Assembly (NCBI GenBank): GCA_024684665.1
Contig: JAIKWN010000048.1
Coordinates: forward strand, 1-57,105
Length of the DNA: 57,105 bases
From: Clostridiales bacterium
GTDB lineage: Bacteria; Bacillota_A; Clostridia; Christensenellales; Aristaeellaceae
Direction: 5' to 3'
The translations under genes and the position numbers were made by a program. How positions within the stretch are numbered: position 1 is the first letter of the stretch; each line of letters begins with the position of its first letter. The notes below the pieces were generated by a model. The model was not told the origin of the DNA. It worked only from the letters and a program-made list of their open reading frames with translations, and did not search any database. Shown here in pieces: positions 34,932 through 43,300 of this stretch.

Positions 34932-35891
34932 TCATACCTCCACCGCATGCGCGGGGGGTTCCGGTTTACCGGACAGTCCTTTTTCTTCCGCTATAGCAAG
35001 CAGGCGTTTCAGCCGGTGATTTGCCCCGCTCTTTCCCACCGGGGGATCGCAGAGCGCGCCGAGTTCCTCCAGGGAAAGTTCCGGATTCGCGAGCCGCAGC
35101 TCCGCGATTTCAAGAAGCGGCGCCGGGAGATTTCCTGCACCCACTAGTTCCAGTACGGCGCGGATAGCCGCGGTCTGACGCTCCGCAGCAAGGACCGTAC
35201 GGGACAGGTTCGCGCTGTCGCAGTTCACAGCACGGTTCGCGGCATTGCGGAACCCTTTGCGAATAAACGCATCCTCCATTCGGAAGCGGGCCTCCTGTGC
35301 CCCCATGAGGCTCAGCATGTCCGTGATGTCCGCTTGCCCCTTCAAATAGACGAGGGTCATACGTCGCCTTTGACCCGTACGGGCGGAGAGACCAAATTTC
35401 GCAATCATCCGTGCCAGGCTCTCTCCGAAAGATTCGTCGTCCAGCACAAATTCCAAGTGGTATTCCCGGTCAGGATCCGCAACGGAGCCGCAGGCCAGAA
35501 ATGCCCCCCGCAGAAAAGACATGCGGCAGCACTTGCGCGCCGTAATCTCTTTGGGGACGCCGCGCCGCTCCGAAAGGGAGATGCCGCAGCCCTCCATGAC
35601 GAAGGAGGCCTCTTCCCCGGAAAGGACGAGACGGATGAGCTTCCGCCCGCCTAGACGCGCCTGCGCCCTTGTAACCAGAGTGGGCTGCACGTCGAAAACG
35701 GACTGTAGGAGGCTGCGACAGCGTTCAGCCACCCGCTCGTTCTCCGTCTCCACGAAGAGCCGCCGGCCTCCAGAACCGAGCAACACCGATCCCGCCGAAG
35801 AAACGATGCCGGAAAGCTCCGCTAGGTGGCAGCAGATACGCTCTGGGCTGATGCGGCAGAGCTCCTCCTTGGTTTCCGATGAAAAGGACAC
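34932..35891 (-). CDS. whiA: WhiA, DNA-binding regulator/cell-division factor
   Basis: A 319-residue protein that starts MSFSSETKEELCRI, with an N-terminal homing-endonuclease-like domain (CHLAELSGIVSSAGS, then RKCCRMSFLRGAFLACGSV) and a C-terminal helix-turn-helix (LSLEELGALCDPPVGKSGANHRL). WhiA proteins bind DNA and affect sporulation genes in actinobacteria and division in Bacillus. GTG 35891 follows GGAGGAGGGGATCCCG. It is followed by crh, the usual Bacillota order; rapZ and yvcK, often upstream, are replaced here by a zinc peptidase gene. Confidence 0.93.
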   Translation of the reverse strand: MSFSSETKEELCRISPERICCHLAELSGIVSSAGSVLLGSGGRRLFVETENERVAERCRSLLQSVFDVQPTLVTRAQARLGGRKLIRLVLSGEEASFVMEGCGISLSERRGVPKEITARKCCRMSFLRGAFLACGSVADPDREYHLEFVLDDESFGESLARMIAKFGLSARTGQRRRMTLVYLKGQADITDMLSLMGAQEARFRMEDAFIRKGFRNAANRAVNCDSANLSRTVLAAERQTAAIRAVLELVGAGNLPAPLLEIAELRLANPELSLEELGALCDPPVGKSGANHRLKRLLAIAEEKGLSGKPEPPAHAVEV

Positions 35892-35909
35892 CGGGATCCC
35901 CTCCTCCGC

Positions 35910-36602
35910 TCAGTCGTCCCTGCGACGACTGTTCGCGATCGCAACGAGGCGCAGCAACTGCAAAAGCGCCTGCAGCGCGGAGGCTACATACGTCAGCGCA
36001 GCGGCCCGCAGCACCGCCTTCGCGCCTTTCATTTCTTCCTCCGGAAGGCCAGTTTCAAGAATGGAAAGGGCACGTCGGGACGCGTCCACCTCTACCGGGA
36101 TGGTTACAACATAGAAGAGCACTGCCAAGGCAAAGAGATAAATGCCAATGCGCATAAGGGGTTCCCAAGATACGATCAGGCCCAGGAAGAACAGCGGACC
36201 AGCTGCCATGCTTCCAATGTTCGCCGCTGGCACAATCCGCGCGCGGATGCGCATTGGCGCATAGTTCTGTGCGTCCTGAATGGCGTGTCCAGATTCGTGG
36301 GCCGCCACGGCCAGCGCCGCGACGGATCTGGAGCCGTACACCTCGTCGGACAGACGCAGCATCCCGTTCTCCGGATCGAAATTGTCGGTCAGTTTTCCTG
36401 GAATATGCTCGATCTCCACATCACGGCAGTCATTCGCATCCAGAATACGCCGCGCGATCTCCGCACCGGTCATGCCGGAGGAAGAGCTCACCTTGCTCCA
36501 TTTGGCGAAAGCGGAGGTAACGAGAAACTGCGCCACCAGGGCGAGAATTATGCCTGGAACGAGCAGGAGGTAGGTGGGGTCATAATAGTAGAATCCGTAC
36601 AT
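35910..36602 (-). CDS. Membrane zinc metallopeptidase, YugP family
   Basis: A 230-residue membrane protein. It has an N-terminal segment (LLLVPGIILALVAQFLVTSAF) and the zinc-binding HESGH motif in ALAVAAHESGHAIQDA (about residue 113). The second half has two or three membrane segments and contains VDASRRALSIL, a conserved segment of this family. These peptidases are widespread in Bacillota, but their substrates are unknown. It sits immediately upstream of whiA on the same strand, with an 18-base gap, and may be cotranscribed. Confidence 0.85.
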   Translation of the reverse strand: MYGFYYYDPTYLLLVPGIILALVAQFLVTSAFAKWSKVSSSSGMTGAEIARRILDANDCRDVEIEHIPGKLTDNFDPENGMLRLSDEVYGSRSVAALAVAAHESGHAIQDAQNYAPMRIRARIVPAANIGSMAAGPLFFLGLIVSWEPLMRIGIYLFALAVLFYVVTIPVEVDASRRALSILETGLPEEEMKGAKAVLRAAALTYVASALQALLQLLRLVAIANSRRRDD

Positions 36603-36719
36603 ACCGATCTCCTTTTCCGTATCGTTTTCCGTTTGGCATCAGGGGACTTCCCGGATATTCTACCATAAACACGAAAGAATCAAAAGGGGGTGCTGTAGCA
36701 TTTGGCACAGCTCACTTTC

Positions 36720-38363
36720 TCAAAGTGCGTAGCAGACGGCGCCGACCGCCTGGGCAAACTGAGCAAATCTCGACCCCTCCACATCCGCCAGCTGACGCAT
36801 GAGTGACGTGTTCGCAAGACTATCGTCAGCGGCGATCAGCCGCACAGGCGGCTCTTGTATACTCTCGTCGCGAGTGAAGCCGGCGTTCTTCGCTGTAAAT
36901 CCTTCCTGCAGAAGTGAAAAACAGTGGCGGGATTTGACAAAACGCCCGAAGAGATAACGTTCCCTCGGAAGCGTGCCGAAGATCCACTCCATTTCCCGGG
37001 ATGCCACAGCAAGATGTCCGCCGATCCGCCGGAAAATCTCCGCCGCCTTGCCGTTTTCCCCAGCGGCTTGCATAAGATGCTCAAGACAGGGTTTTCGCAG
37101 ATCCTGCGGTTTCGTAGGGATGGAAAGGATACCCTCTATCTCTTCCGCGAATCCGTCTAGGAGAGAGGGATCCAGCTTCCAGGCCAAGCGATACGCCGCT
37201 GCCTGTCCCAAATACCGTCGGAGCCCTGCCATGCCGGAATTTACGTTGCGCGTGCTCCGCAGATCCAGGGGATCAAGGGCAAGGGAGGGGAAATCTCCCA
37301 AGTCAAGTAAAAGATCGTAAAGTTCCAATGGAACAGGAACAAGCTGCCCATTCGGCAGCAGCCATCCGCTACCCAGATCCGTGCCAAGGCTATGGGCGAG
37401 AACGCCACGGCGTGGCTCCTCTTCTCCGCTGCTTTCTCGCGGAGCAGCCGCGAGCTCCAGGGCTGCAGTAAAGGCTGCCATATTTCCGTCGTTGGCAATC
37501 CGTACGGATGAGCCGGAGGGAAGAAGGGCAAGCACCTCTTCTCTGAGCCCGGAAAGCCGTGCAAACTCCGCTTCATAGTCGATCGCGGGGTTTTTCCGCA
37601 TGCCGAGCGTCTTCGGCGTTTCCCCACCGACAATCCGGTCCCCGATCACCACATCTGGGAAGCTGATCCCCACAGCCGTAAGCGTTCCGCCTGCCTCCCG
37701 GATATACGTATCCGCCTCCCGAACCAGTGATAATATCGGATTCAGGATTCCGTCTGCGGTCAAACATGCCATCGGATTCCAGTTGACTTCTTTCGTATAA
37801 AGAAGTCTTCCGTGCACGGATGTAGCCACTTTTATGTCGCTTCCGCCCACATCAAGACCCAGGCAGTCCATCTCATCCGCCGCCCGCGCTCGCATACGCA
37901 GCAGTGGGAAAAGTCCGCCGCTTTCATTCGCGAATCGTGCGCCAGCTTCCGTTGCGGGCAAATACTCCGCAATCGACAGAGCGCGCATCCGGAAACCTCC
38001 ATACAGCCGGTTTGCGATCCGCGAAACCTTGCAAAGACCGGGATCCGACTGAAACCGCGCGGGCAGCTCCCGCACCAGCGACATCAGATTCCCATTCTCC
38101 TCCACAAAGAGAAGGACTTCCTCCGCCGAGAGGGCAGACAGTAGGTTATATACGTTCGCAGATAGAGCTCTCAGGAGGAATTCCTGCTCTTCCCTGCCGC
38201 GCGCCGCCTGGAAAAAGAGTTCATATTCCCGCACGCCGTACATTCTCCCACGCAGCCTCACTATCATCCGCTCTGCCCGGGGATCCCGTGCGAACGCCTC
38301 CCGGATTTCAGGGAGCCAGAGAGATTCTCCCCGTCTGCCCCGTTCCAGCAACTCCGAAAGCAT
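36720..38363 (-). CDS. ROK/sugar-kinase-fold protein with unusual N-terminal extension
   Basis: A 547-residue protein. Residues about 165-345 carry the ASKHA/ROK nucleotide-binding fold: LGLDVGGSDIKVATS (phosphate 1), VGISFPDVVIGDRIVGG, RIANDGNMAAF and AHSLGTDLGSGWLLPNGQ. The first 160 residues and the last 150 are not recognised; typical ROK kinases are about 300 residues with no such flanks. The usual ROK zinc-binding cysteine cluster is not evident. Next to a glmM remnant and nagB, a role in amino-sugar use is possible but unproven. AGGAGAATT precedes ATG 38363. Confidence 0.65.
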   Translation of the reverse strand: MLSELLERGRRGESLWLPEIREAFARDPRAERMIVRLRGRMYGVREYELFFQAARGREEQEFLLRALSANVYNLLSALSAEEVLLFVEENGNLMSLVRELPARFQSDPGLCKVSRIANRLYGGFRMRALSIAEYLPATEAGARFANESGGLFPLLRMRARAADEMDCLGLDVGGSDIKVATSVHGRLLYTKEVNWNPMACLTADGILNPILSLVREADTYIREAGGTLTAVGISFPDVVIGDRIVGGETPKTLGMRKNPAIDYEAEFARLSGLREEVLALLPSGSSVRIANDGNMAAFTAALELAAAPRESSGEEEPRRGVLAHSLGTDLGSGWLLPNGQLVPVPLELYDLLLDLGDFPSLALDPLDLRSTRNVNSGMAGLRRYLGQAAAYRLAWKLDPSLLDGFAEEIEGILSIPTKPQDLRKPCLEHLMQAAGENGKAAEIFRRIGGHLAVASREMEWIFGTLPRERYLFGRFVKSRHCFSLLQEGFTAKNAGFTRDESIQEPPVRLIAADDSLANTSLMRQLADVEGSRFAQFAQAVGAVCYAL

Positions 38364-38378
38364 AATTCTCCTTCCCGA

Positions 38379-38895
38379 TCAGACCAGATGTCCTTCTTCC
38401 TGTATCACTTTAACGATTTCATCCAAGTATTGTTCGCAGTTTAATCCGTCTCCGCCTTCACCATGACTCAGATCCCCGGCTCTGTGCCAGTTTTTCCGAA
38501 CCAGAACGCGGTCCATGTTTTCCAGCATTTTCGATACCCTGTCTACTGCCGTCTGTACATCCGGATCACTTCTTGCTGCCGGTTTATCTTTAACTCGCAC
38601 ATTTTAGGGCACTGTGGATAAAAACTGTCAGCACAGCTAGCTACGACAGGGACTTTTCCACTGCGAGCATGACCTCCATCAGCTTGAGGATGGTCAGGAT
38701 GCCGTCGTCCGTCGTTTCGTATTCTAGGAAGATGGAGCGCCCGCTCTGCTCCCCACCCAAGCGGTTGCCAGTCTTCCCCATGTCTTCGTAGACGTATTTA
38801 TCTCCGACTTTTGTATTCTCATAACCGATACCGTCTTGTCTAAGGCCTTGTACAATCCGAAGCCGGAGATAGTGCGCTGGAAGAGCGTGCTCGAG
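38379..38895 (-). pseudogene. glmM: Decayed C-terminal half of phosphoglucosamine mutase
   Basis: Translating the minus strand in all three frames gives successive GlmM pieces. Going downstream these are TISGFGLYKALDK, then GIGYENTKVGDKYVYEDM and LGGEQSGRSIFLEYETT in a second frame. Next come FYPQ, NVRVKDK and RVLVRKN, then TGTEPGI in another frame, and finally YLDEIVKVIQEEGH. The pieces follow the order of a real GlmM (VGDRYV, GGEQSG, YPQ, NVRVKDK, RVLVR-SGTEP), but frameshifts and stops such as TAG at 38641-38643 separate them. The N-terminal half is missing. The 73-codon open stretch at 38379-38600 is part of this remnant, not a gene. It lies just after nagB. Confidence 0.85.
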
Positions 38896-38921
38896 ATCAA
38901 ACAGGTCTTAGACAGTCAGCA

Positions 38922-39725
38922 TTACAGTCTCTCTTTCTTTTCTATATCGAGGAAGTATTTATATGCGTCCACGGTCATTTCGCCGCAGGCCGCCTCGTCG
39001 CACGCGATGATCGCATTGTTGTGCATCTGCAGGGCGGAGCAGGTCCATCGGCTGCTAACCGAACCTTCTACCGTTGCTGCCAGAGCTCTCGCCTTCGCAT
39101 GGCCGTTTATGAGGATTAGCACTTCTTTGGAATCGAATACTGTGCCTACCCCGACAGAGAGCGCCTGCGCCGGGACTGCTTCCGGATCCCCACCGAAGAA
39201 GCGACTGTTCACGATGCGCGTATCCGTGGTGAGATCCCGTACACCGGTGCGGGAGTTCAGACTGGTAAAGGGCTCGTTAAAAGCGATATGCCCGTCCACA
39301 CCGATTCCGCCCATAAAGAGGTCGATTCCGCCAAAAGAAGCAATCTGCTCCTCATATTCTCTGCACTCTTTCTCCGGGTCCTCCGCCATCCCATTAAGAA
39401 TATGAATGTTCTCCGGTTTCATGTCCACGAGATGATTGAAGAAGTTCTCATGCATGAAATACCAGTATGACTGGTCGTGTTCGCGTGGAAGGTTCAGGTA
39501 TTCATCCATATTGAAAGTGACGACGTTAGCGAAGGACAGCTCGCCGGACCGATTTTGCCGCACAAGCTCCCGGTAAACGCCAACGGGGCTGGAACCGGTG
39601 GGCAGCCCCAGCACGAAGGGACGATCCTTTTGATCCCCCATGTTATGGGCACGGATCCGCGCGGCTATATAGTCCGCCGCCCACTTGCACATTTTTACGT
39701 AATTCTCCTGAATGACAACGCGCAT
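38922..39725 (-). CDS. nagB: Glucosamine-6-phosphate deaminase
   Basis: A 267-residue enzyme that converts glucosamine-6-phosphate to fructose-6-phosphate and ammonia, the last step of amino-sugar breakdown. Motifs are LGLPTGSSPVGVYRELV, TFNMDEYLNL, MGGIGVDGHIAFNEP and GVGTVFDSKEVLILINGHAKA. ATG 39725 follows AAAGAGAGAAACGGT. It has its own promoter 83 bases upstream. A decayed glmM and a ROK-domain gene lie downstream on the same strand, the remains of what may once have been an amino-sugar operon. Confidence 0.94.
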   Translation of the reverse strand: MRVVIQENYVKMCKWAADYIAARIRAHNMGDQKDRPFVLGLPTGSSPVGVYRELVRQNRSGELSFANVVTFNMDEYLNLPREHDQSYWYFMHENFFNHLVDMKPENIHILNGMAEDPEKECREYEEQIASFGGIDLFMGGIGVDGHIAFNEPFTSLNSRTGVRDLTTDTRIVNSRFFGGDPEAVPAQALSVGVGTVFDSKEVLILINGHAKARALAATVEGSVSSRWTCSALQMHNNAIIACDEAACGEMTVDAYKYFLDIEKKERL

Positions 39726-39807
39726 ACCGTTTCTCTCTTTCCGCGGACTTCTTCCACTGCCGCTTCCCATGTCCGTTTCCGGGACACTTTCAAAAAAGAC
39801 GGTATGT

Positions 39808-39836
39808 ATTATGGCGCACAAAGCGTATTCCGTCAA
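39808..39836 (-). promoter_or_regulatory. Promoter of nagB
   Basis: On the minus strand TTGACG (39831-39836), a 17-base spacer and CATAAT (39808-39813) lie about 80 bases before the start codon. The 358-base gap 39726-40083 holds this promoter and the opposing liv promoter; nothing else is seen in it. Confidence 0.6.
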
Positions 39837-40005
39837 GAAAAGTGGGCCCGCGTTCACAAAAAAGTTCCAGAGAAGTGCCCTGTACAGCCTCCCATTTGCA
39901 TTTTCTTTTCCTGTATCATGCGAGAACCGGACTAGAAACGTGCCTTTGATCGGTTGAAATGAATAATTTTCCACGCTTTCCTGAGATAAAATACCTCATA
40001 CCGTC

Positions 40006-40034
40006 TTGCCTCCCGGAAAAAGATGCTGTATAAT
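40006..40034 (+). promoter_or_regulatory. Promoter of liv operon
   Basis: TTGCCT (40006-40011), a 17-base spacer and TATAAT (40029-40034) lie 50 bases before ATG 40084. Confidence 0.65.
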
Positions 40035-40083
40035 GCGGGAACAGGTTTTTCCTGCACATTTTCTGTCAGAGGAGGCACATCTT

Positions 40084-41214
40084 ATGAAGAAAGTCCTTTC
40101 CCTTGCGATGGCTCTCATGCTGGTTGCCGTTTCCGCGTTTGCCCTGGCGGACGGCGCTATCAAAATCGGCGTCATCGGACCCATGACCGGTCCTGCCGCT
40201 GACTACGGTCTCGCCTGCCAGCGCGGCGCCATCATCGCGGCGCAGCAGCTGAACGAAGCAGCAGGCGCGACGGTCGTTGAGCTGCTCATCGAAGACGACG
40301 AGCATGACGCCGAGAAATCCGTGAACGCCTACAATACCGTGCTGGATCAGGGCGCGCAGATGATCGCAGGCACCACCACCACTACCCCCTGCATCGCCGT
40401 CAGCGCGCAGGCCTTTGAGGACCGCGTTTTCATGCTGACCCCGTCCGCCAGCTCCCCGGCTGTCACCGAGGGCAAGGACAACATGTATCAGGTGTGCTTC
40501 ACCGATCCGGCGCAGGGCGCAGCGAGCGCGGAGTACATAAGCGAGAACAAGCTGGCGACCAAGGTTGCCGTGATCTACAACAACGCAGACGCCTACTCCA
40601 CCGGCATCTATCAGACCTTCGCTTCCATGGCCGCCGACAAGGGCCTTGAGATCGTGGCCACTTCCACCTTCACCGATGACACCACTGACTTCTCCGTTCA
40701 GGTGACTGAGGCGAAGAATGCGGGCGCTGAGCTGGTCTTCCTGCCCATCTACTACACCCCGGCTTCCATGATCCTGCAGCAGGCGAAGGCGCTTGATTAC
40801 GCCCCTGTATTCTTCGGTGTAGACGGTATGGACGGCATCCTCTCCATTGAGGGCTTCGACCAGAGCCTGGCCGAGGGCGTCATGCTTCTCACCCCGTTTG
40901 CGGCGGACGCGACGGACGATGCGACCGTGAAATTCGTCAAGGCCTATACCGAGCAGTTCGGCGTTACGCCGAGCCAGTTCGGCGCGGACTGCTATGACGC
41001 GGTGTTCGCGCTGTATACGGCCTGCCAGAATGCGGGCATTACGGCTGACACTTCCGCGGAAGACGCCTGTGAGCTCCTGATCGGGCAGTTCAAGACCATC
41101 GAGGTAAGCGGCCTGACTGGCACCATGACCTGGAATGAAGATGGTTCTGTCACGAAGACCCCGAAGGCGGTCGTCATCAAGGGCGGCGTCTACGTCAGTC
41201 CCGAGAACCTGTAA
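40084..41214 (+). CDS. livK: Branched-chain amino acid ABC transporter binding protein
   Basis: A 376-residue exported receptor. The signal peptide MKKVLSLAMALMLVAVSAFA ends at ALA-DG; no lipobox cysteine is evident. The mature part is a type I binding fold (IKIGVIGPMTGPAADYG near the start, then NADAYSTGIYQTFAS and GADCYDAVFALYTAC). It should bind leucine, isoleucine, valine or a related amino acid outside the membrane and pass it to LivHM. ATG 40084 follows AGAGGAGGCACATCTT. It opens the livKHMGF operon, followed by two hairpins before livH. Confidence 0.9.
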   Translation: MKKVLSLAMALMLVAVSAFALADGAIKIGVIGPMTGPAADYGLACQRGAIIAAQQLNEAAGATVVELLIEDDEHDAEKSVNAYNTVLDQGAQMIAGTTTTTPCIAVSAQAFEDRVFMLTPSASSPAVTEGKDNMYQVCFTDPAQGAASAEYISENKLATKVAVIYNNADAYSTGIYQTFASMAADKGLEIVATSTFTDDTTDFSVQVTEAKNAGAELVFLPIYYTPASMILQQAKALDYAPVFFGVDGMDGILSIEGFDQSLAEGVMLLTPFAADATDDATVKFVKAYTEQFGVTPSQFGADCYDAVFALYTACQNAGITADTSAEDACELLIGQFKTIEVSGLTGTMTWNEDGSVTKTPKAVVIKGGVYVSPENL

Positions 41215-41227
41215 TTTTCCGTATGGG

Positions 41228-41258
41228 TTCATGGCCCCGGGAACCCCGGGGCCATGAA
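41228..41258 (+). terminator. Hairpin 1 between livK and livH
   Basis: A perfect 13-bp stem TTCATGGCCCCGG / CCGGGGCCATGAA with a 5-base loop is followed by CTTGTATT. Without a true T-run it is more likely an mRNA 3'-end stabiliser or weak terminator. Confidence 0.6.
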
Positions 41259-41280
41259 CTTGTATTAAACTGCAATCGGA

Positions 41281-41326
41281 GGTTCTCGGCGAAAGGGGGC
41301 TCCTCTGCCCCTTTTCGCCGGGAACC
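41281..41326 (+). promoter_or_regulatory. Hairpin 2 between livK and livH
   Basis: A long stem is formed by 41281-41300 and 41307-41326 (outer GGTTC / GAACC, inner CGGCGAAAGGGG / CCCCTTTTCGCCG) around a 6-base loop. It has no T-run and ends 28 bases before livH. It may hinder read-through or translation of the membrane genes. Confidence 0.5.
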
Positions 41327-41354
41327 CGTATTCCATCCCTGCGAGGTGAAGCGT

Positions 41355-42239
41355 ATGACCCTCTTTCTCTCCTATCTCATCAACGGTATCAGCTTGGGCA
41401 GTGTATACGCCATTATTGCCCTTGGCTATACCATGGTGTATGGTATCGCAAAGATGTTGAACTTTGCACATGGCGACGTCATCATGGTCGGCGCCTATAT
41501 CTCCTTCTGCGCAACACAGTATCTGGGACTGCCCGGCTTCGTCTCCATACTGGTAGCGATGGTTGTCTGCACCGCGCTTGGCGTCACGATAGAAGGGCTC
41601 GCCTATAAGCCTCTCCGTCAGGCGCCCGGACTCGCAGTTCTGATCACTGCCATCGGCATGAGCTATCTTCTTCAGAACTCAGCCCTCCTCATCTGGGGTG
41701 CCACACCAAAGAGCTTTCCCTCCGTCGTAAACCTGCCTTCCCTCTCTCTCCTGGGTGGTGCGGTAAAGGTCAGTGGAGAAACACTGATCACTATTCTTGC
41801 CAACATTGTCATCATGATCGCGCTCACCCTGTTCACCGGGCAGACGAAGATGGGCAAGGCCATGCGCGCCGTTTCGGAGGACAAAGGTGCAGCGGAGTTG
41901 ATGGGTATCGACGTAAACCTGACGATCTCCGTAACCTTCGCTATCGGTTCCGCCCTGGCTGCCGTTGCGGGCGTACTTCTTTGCTCTGCCTATCCGAACC
42001 TGATGCCCACCACCGGCTCAATGCCTGGCATCAAAGCTTTCACAGCCGCGGTTTTCGGCGGCATTGGTTCCATCCCCGGCGCGATGGCGGGCGGTATCCT
42101 GCTGGGCGTCATCGAAATCTTGGGCAAGGCGTATATCTCCACTGAGCTGGGTGACGCCATCGTCTTTGCCGTGCTCATCATCGTTCTCTTGGTAAAGCCA
42201 AGCGGCTTGTTCGGGAAGAACATCCGCGAGAAGGTTTGA
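41355..42239 (+). CDS. livH: Branched-chain amino acid ABC permease, LivH type
   Basis: A 294-residue permease with about eight membrane segments. The family signature is at the start (NGISLGSVYAIIALGYTMVYGI, then LNFAHGDVIMVGAY), and the cytoplasmic coupling loop is GKAMRAVSEDKGAAELMGID. It pairs with LivM to form the channel. The frame is open upstream, but ATG 41355 follows GCGAGGTGAAGCGT and matches homologues. livM follows 13 bases later. Confidence 0.93.
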   Translation: MTLFLSYLINGISLGSVYAIIALGYTMVYGIAKMLNFAHGDVIMVGAYISFCATQYLGLPGFVSILVAMVVCTALGVTIEGLAYKPLRQAPGLAVLITAIGMSYLLQNSALLIWGATPKSFPSVVNLPSLSLLGGAVKVSGETLITILANIVIMIALTLFTGQTKMGKAMRAVSEDKGAAELMGIDVNLTISVTFAIGSALAAVAGVLLCSAYPNLMPTTGSMPGIKAFTAAVFGGIGSIPGAMAGGILLGVIEILGKAYISTELGDAIVFAVLIIVLLVKPSGLFGKNIREKV

Positions 42240-42252
42240 GGAGGTGAAACGC

Positions 42253-43299
42253 GTGAAACGGATCCATCGGAAATTCGCCGACAAGGCGATCACCTACGGC
42301 ATCGTGATTGCGGCATTCATCGCCTGCCAGATCGCGATGAACACAGGTGCTATGACCCGCGCCCTGCGGGGACAGCTGATCCCCATCTGCGTATACATCT
42401 GCATGGCCGTAAGCCTGAACCTGACCGTCGGTATCTCTGGCGAGCTTTCGCTCGGTCACGCCGGTTTCATGAGCGTCGGCGCCTTCTCCGGTATCGTCGC
42501 AGGCATGTGGATGCAGAACGGCATGGGCGTACAGAATAAACTGCTCTGCCTCATTTTCGGCCTCGTCATCGGCGGCATCGCGGCTGGGCTCGCGGGTGTT
42601 GTCATTGGTATCCCAGTCCTGCGCCTCAGGGGTGACTACCTTGCGATCGTGACCCTGGCTTTCGGCGAGATCATCCGCAACGTCATGAACTGCGTTTACA
42701 TCTCCATCAACGGTAGCGCCGTGCATTTCGGATTCCTGAACCCTGAACTGCCTGGCAAAATTCTGGTGAACGGACCAATGGGCGCGACGGGCATTACCAA
42801 GATGGCCACCTTCCCCGTCGGCTTCGCGCTCGTCCTGCTCACACTGTTCGTCGTTCTGAACCTCGTCGACAGCCGTAGCGGCCGCGCGATCCAGGCTATC
42901 CGGGACAGCCGCATCGCAGCAGAATCAGTAGGGCTGGACGTTACGAAGTACAAAATGATGGCATTCGTGGTCTCCGCCGTGCTTGCCGGTATGGCCGGTG
43001 CGCTGTACGGCTTCAACTTTTCTACCGTCGCGGCGTCGAAGTTCAAATTTGACACGTCTATCCTCGTTCTCGTCTTCGTCGTCTTGGGCGGCATCGGAAA
43101 CATTCGTGGCTCGGTCATCGCCGCTTCGGTGCTCACAATCCTGCCGGAGCTTCTGCGCGCCTTCTCCGATTACCGCATGCTGGTATATGCCATCGTGCTC
43201 ATTCTGGTCATGATCTTTACTAACAACCCGACGCTGAAGAGTGCCTTCTCGCGCATCCTTCCCAAGCGTCGGAAGGGAACCGATATGGAGGTGTCCTGA
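42253..43299 (+). CDS. livM: Branched-chain amino acid ABC permease, LivM type
   Basis: A 348-residue permease with about ten membrane segments. Typical segments are NLTVGISGELSLGHAGFMSVGAF, RLRGDYLAIVTLAFGEIIRN and the coupling loop GRAIQAIRDSRIAAESVGLD. The second of two in-frame GTG codons (42253) is preferred because AGGAGGTGAAACGC stands at the right distance; the first (42244) overlaps that site. Partner of LivH in the Liv channel. It ends two bases before the livG start. Confidence 0.93.
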   Translation: MKRIHRKFADKAITYGIVIAAFIACQIAMNTGAMTRALRGQLIPICVYICMAVSLNLTVGISGELSLGHAGFMSVGAFSGIVAGMWMQNGMGVQNKLLCLIFGLVIGGIAAGLAGVVIGIPVLRLRGDYLAIVTLAFGEIIRNVMNCVYISINGSAVHFGFLNPELPGKILVNGPMGATGITKMATFPVGFALVLLTLFVVLNLVDSRSGRAIQAIRDSRIAAESVGLDVTKYKMMAFVVSAVLAGMAGALYGFNFSTVAASKFKFDTSILVLVFVVLGGIGNIRGSVIAASVLTILPELLRAFSDYRMLVYAIVLILVMIFTNNPTLKSAFSRILPKRRKGTDMEVS

Positions 43300-43300
43300 C

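Noticed and set aside
38379..38600. A separate 73-residue protein
   Set aside because: It begins with VKDK and RVLVR segments that are the C-terminal domain of GlmM and has no ribosome site, so it is part of the pseudogene.
38836..39405. Plus-strand frame of 189 codons over nagB and the glmM remnant
   Set aside because: It is antisense to NagB and to the GlmM pieces; no family features.
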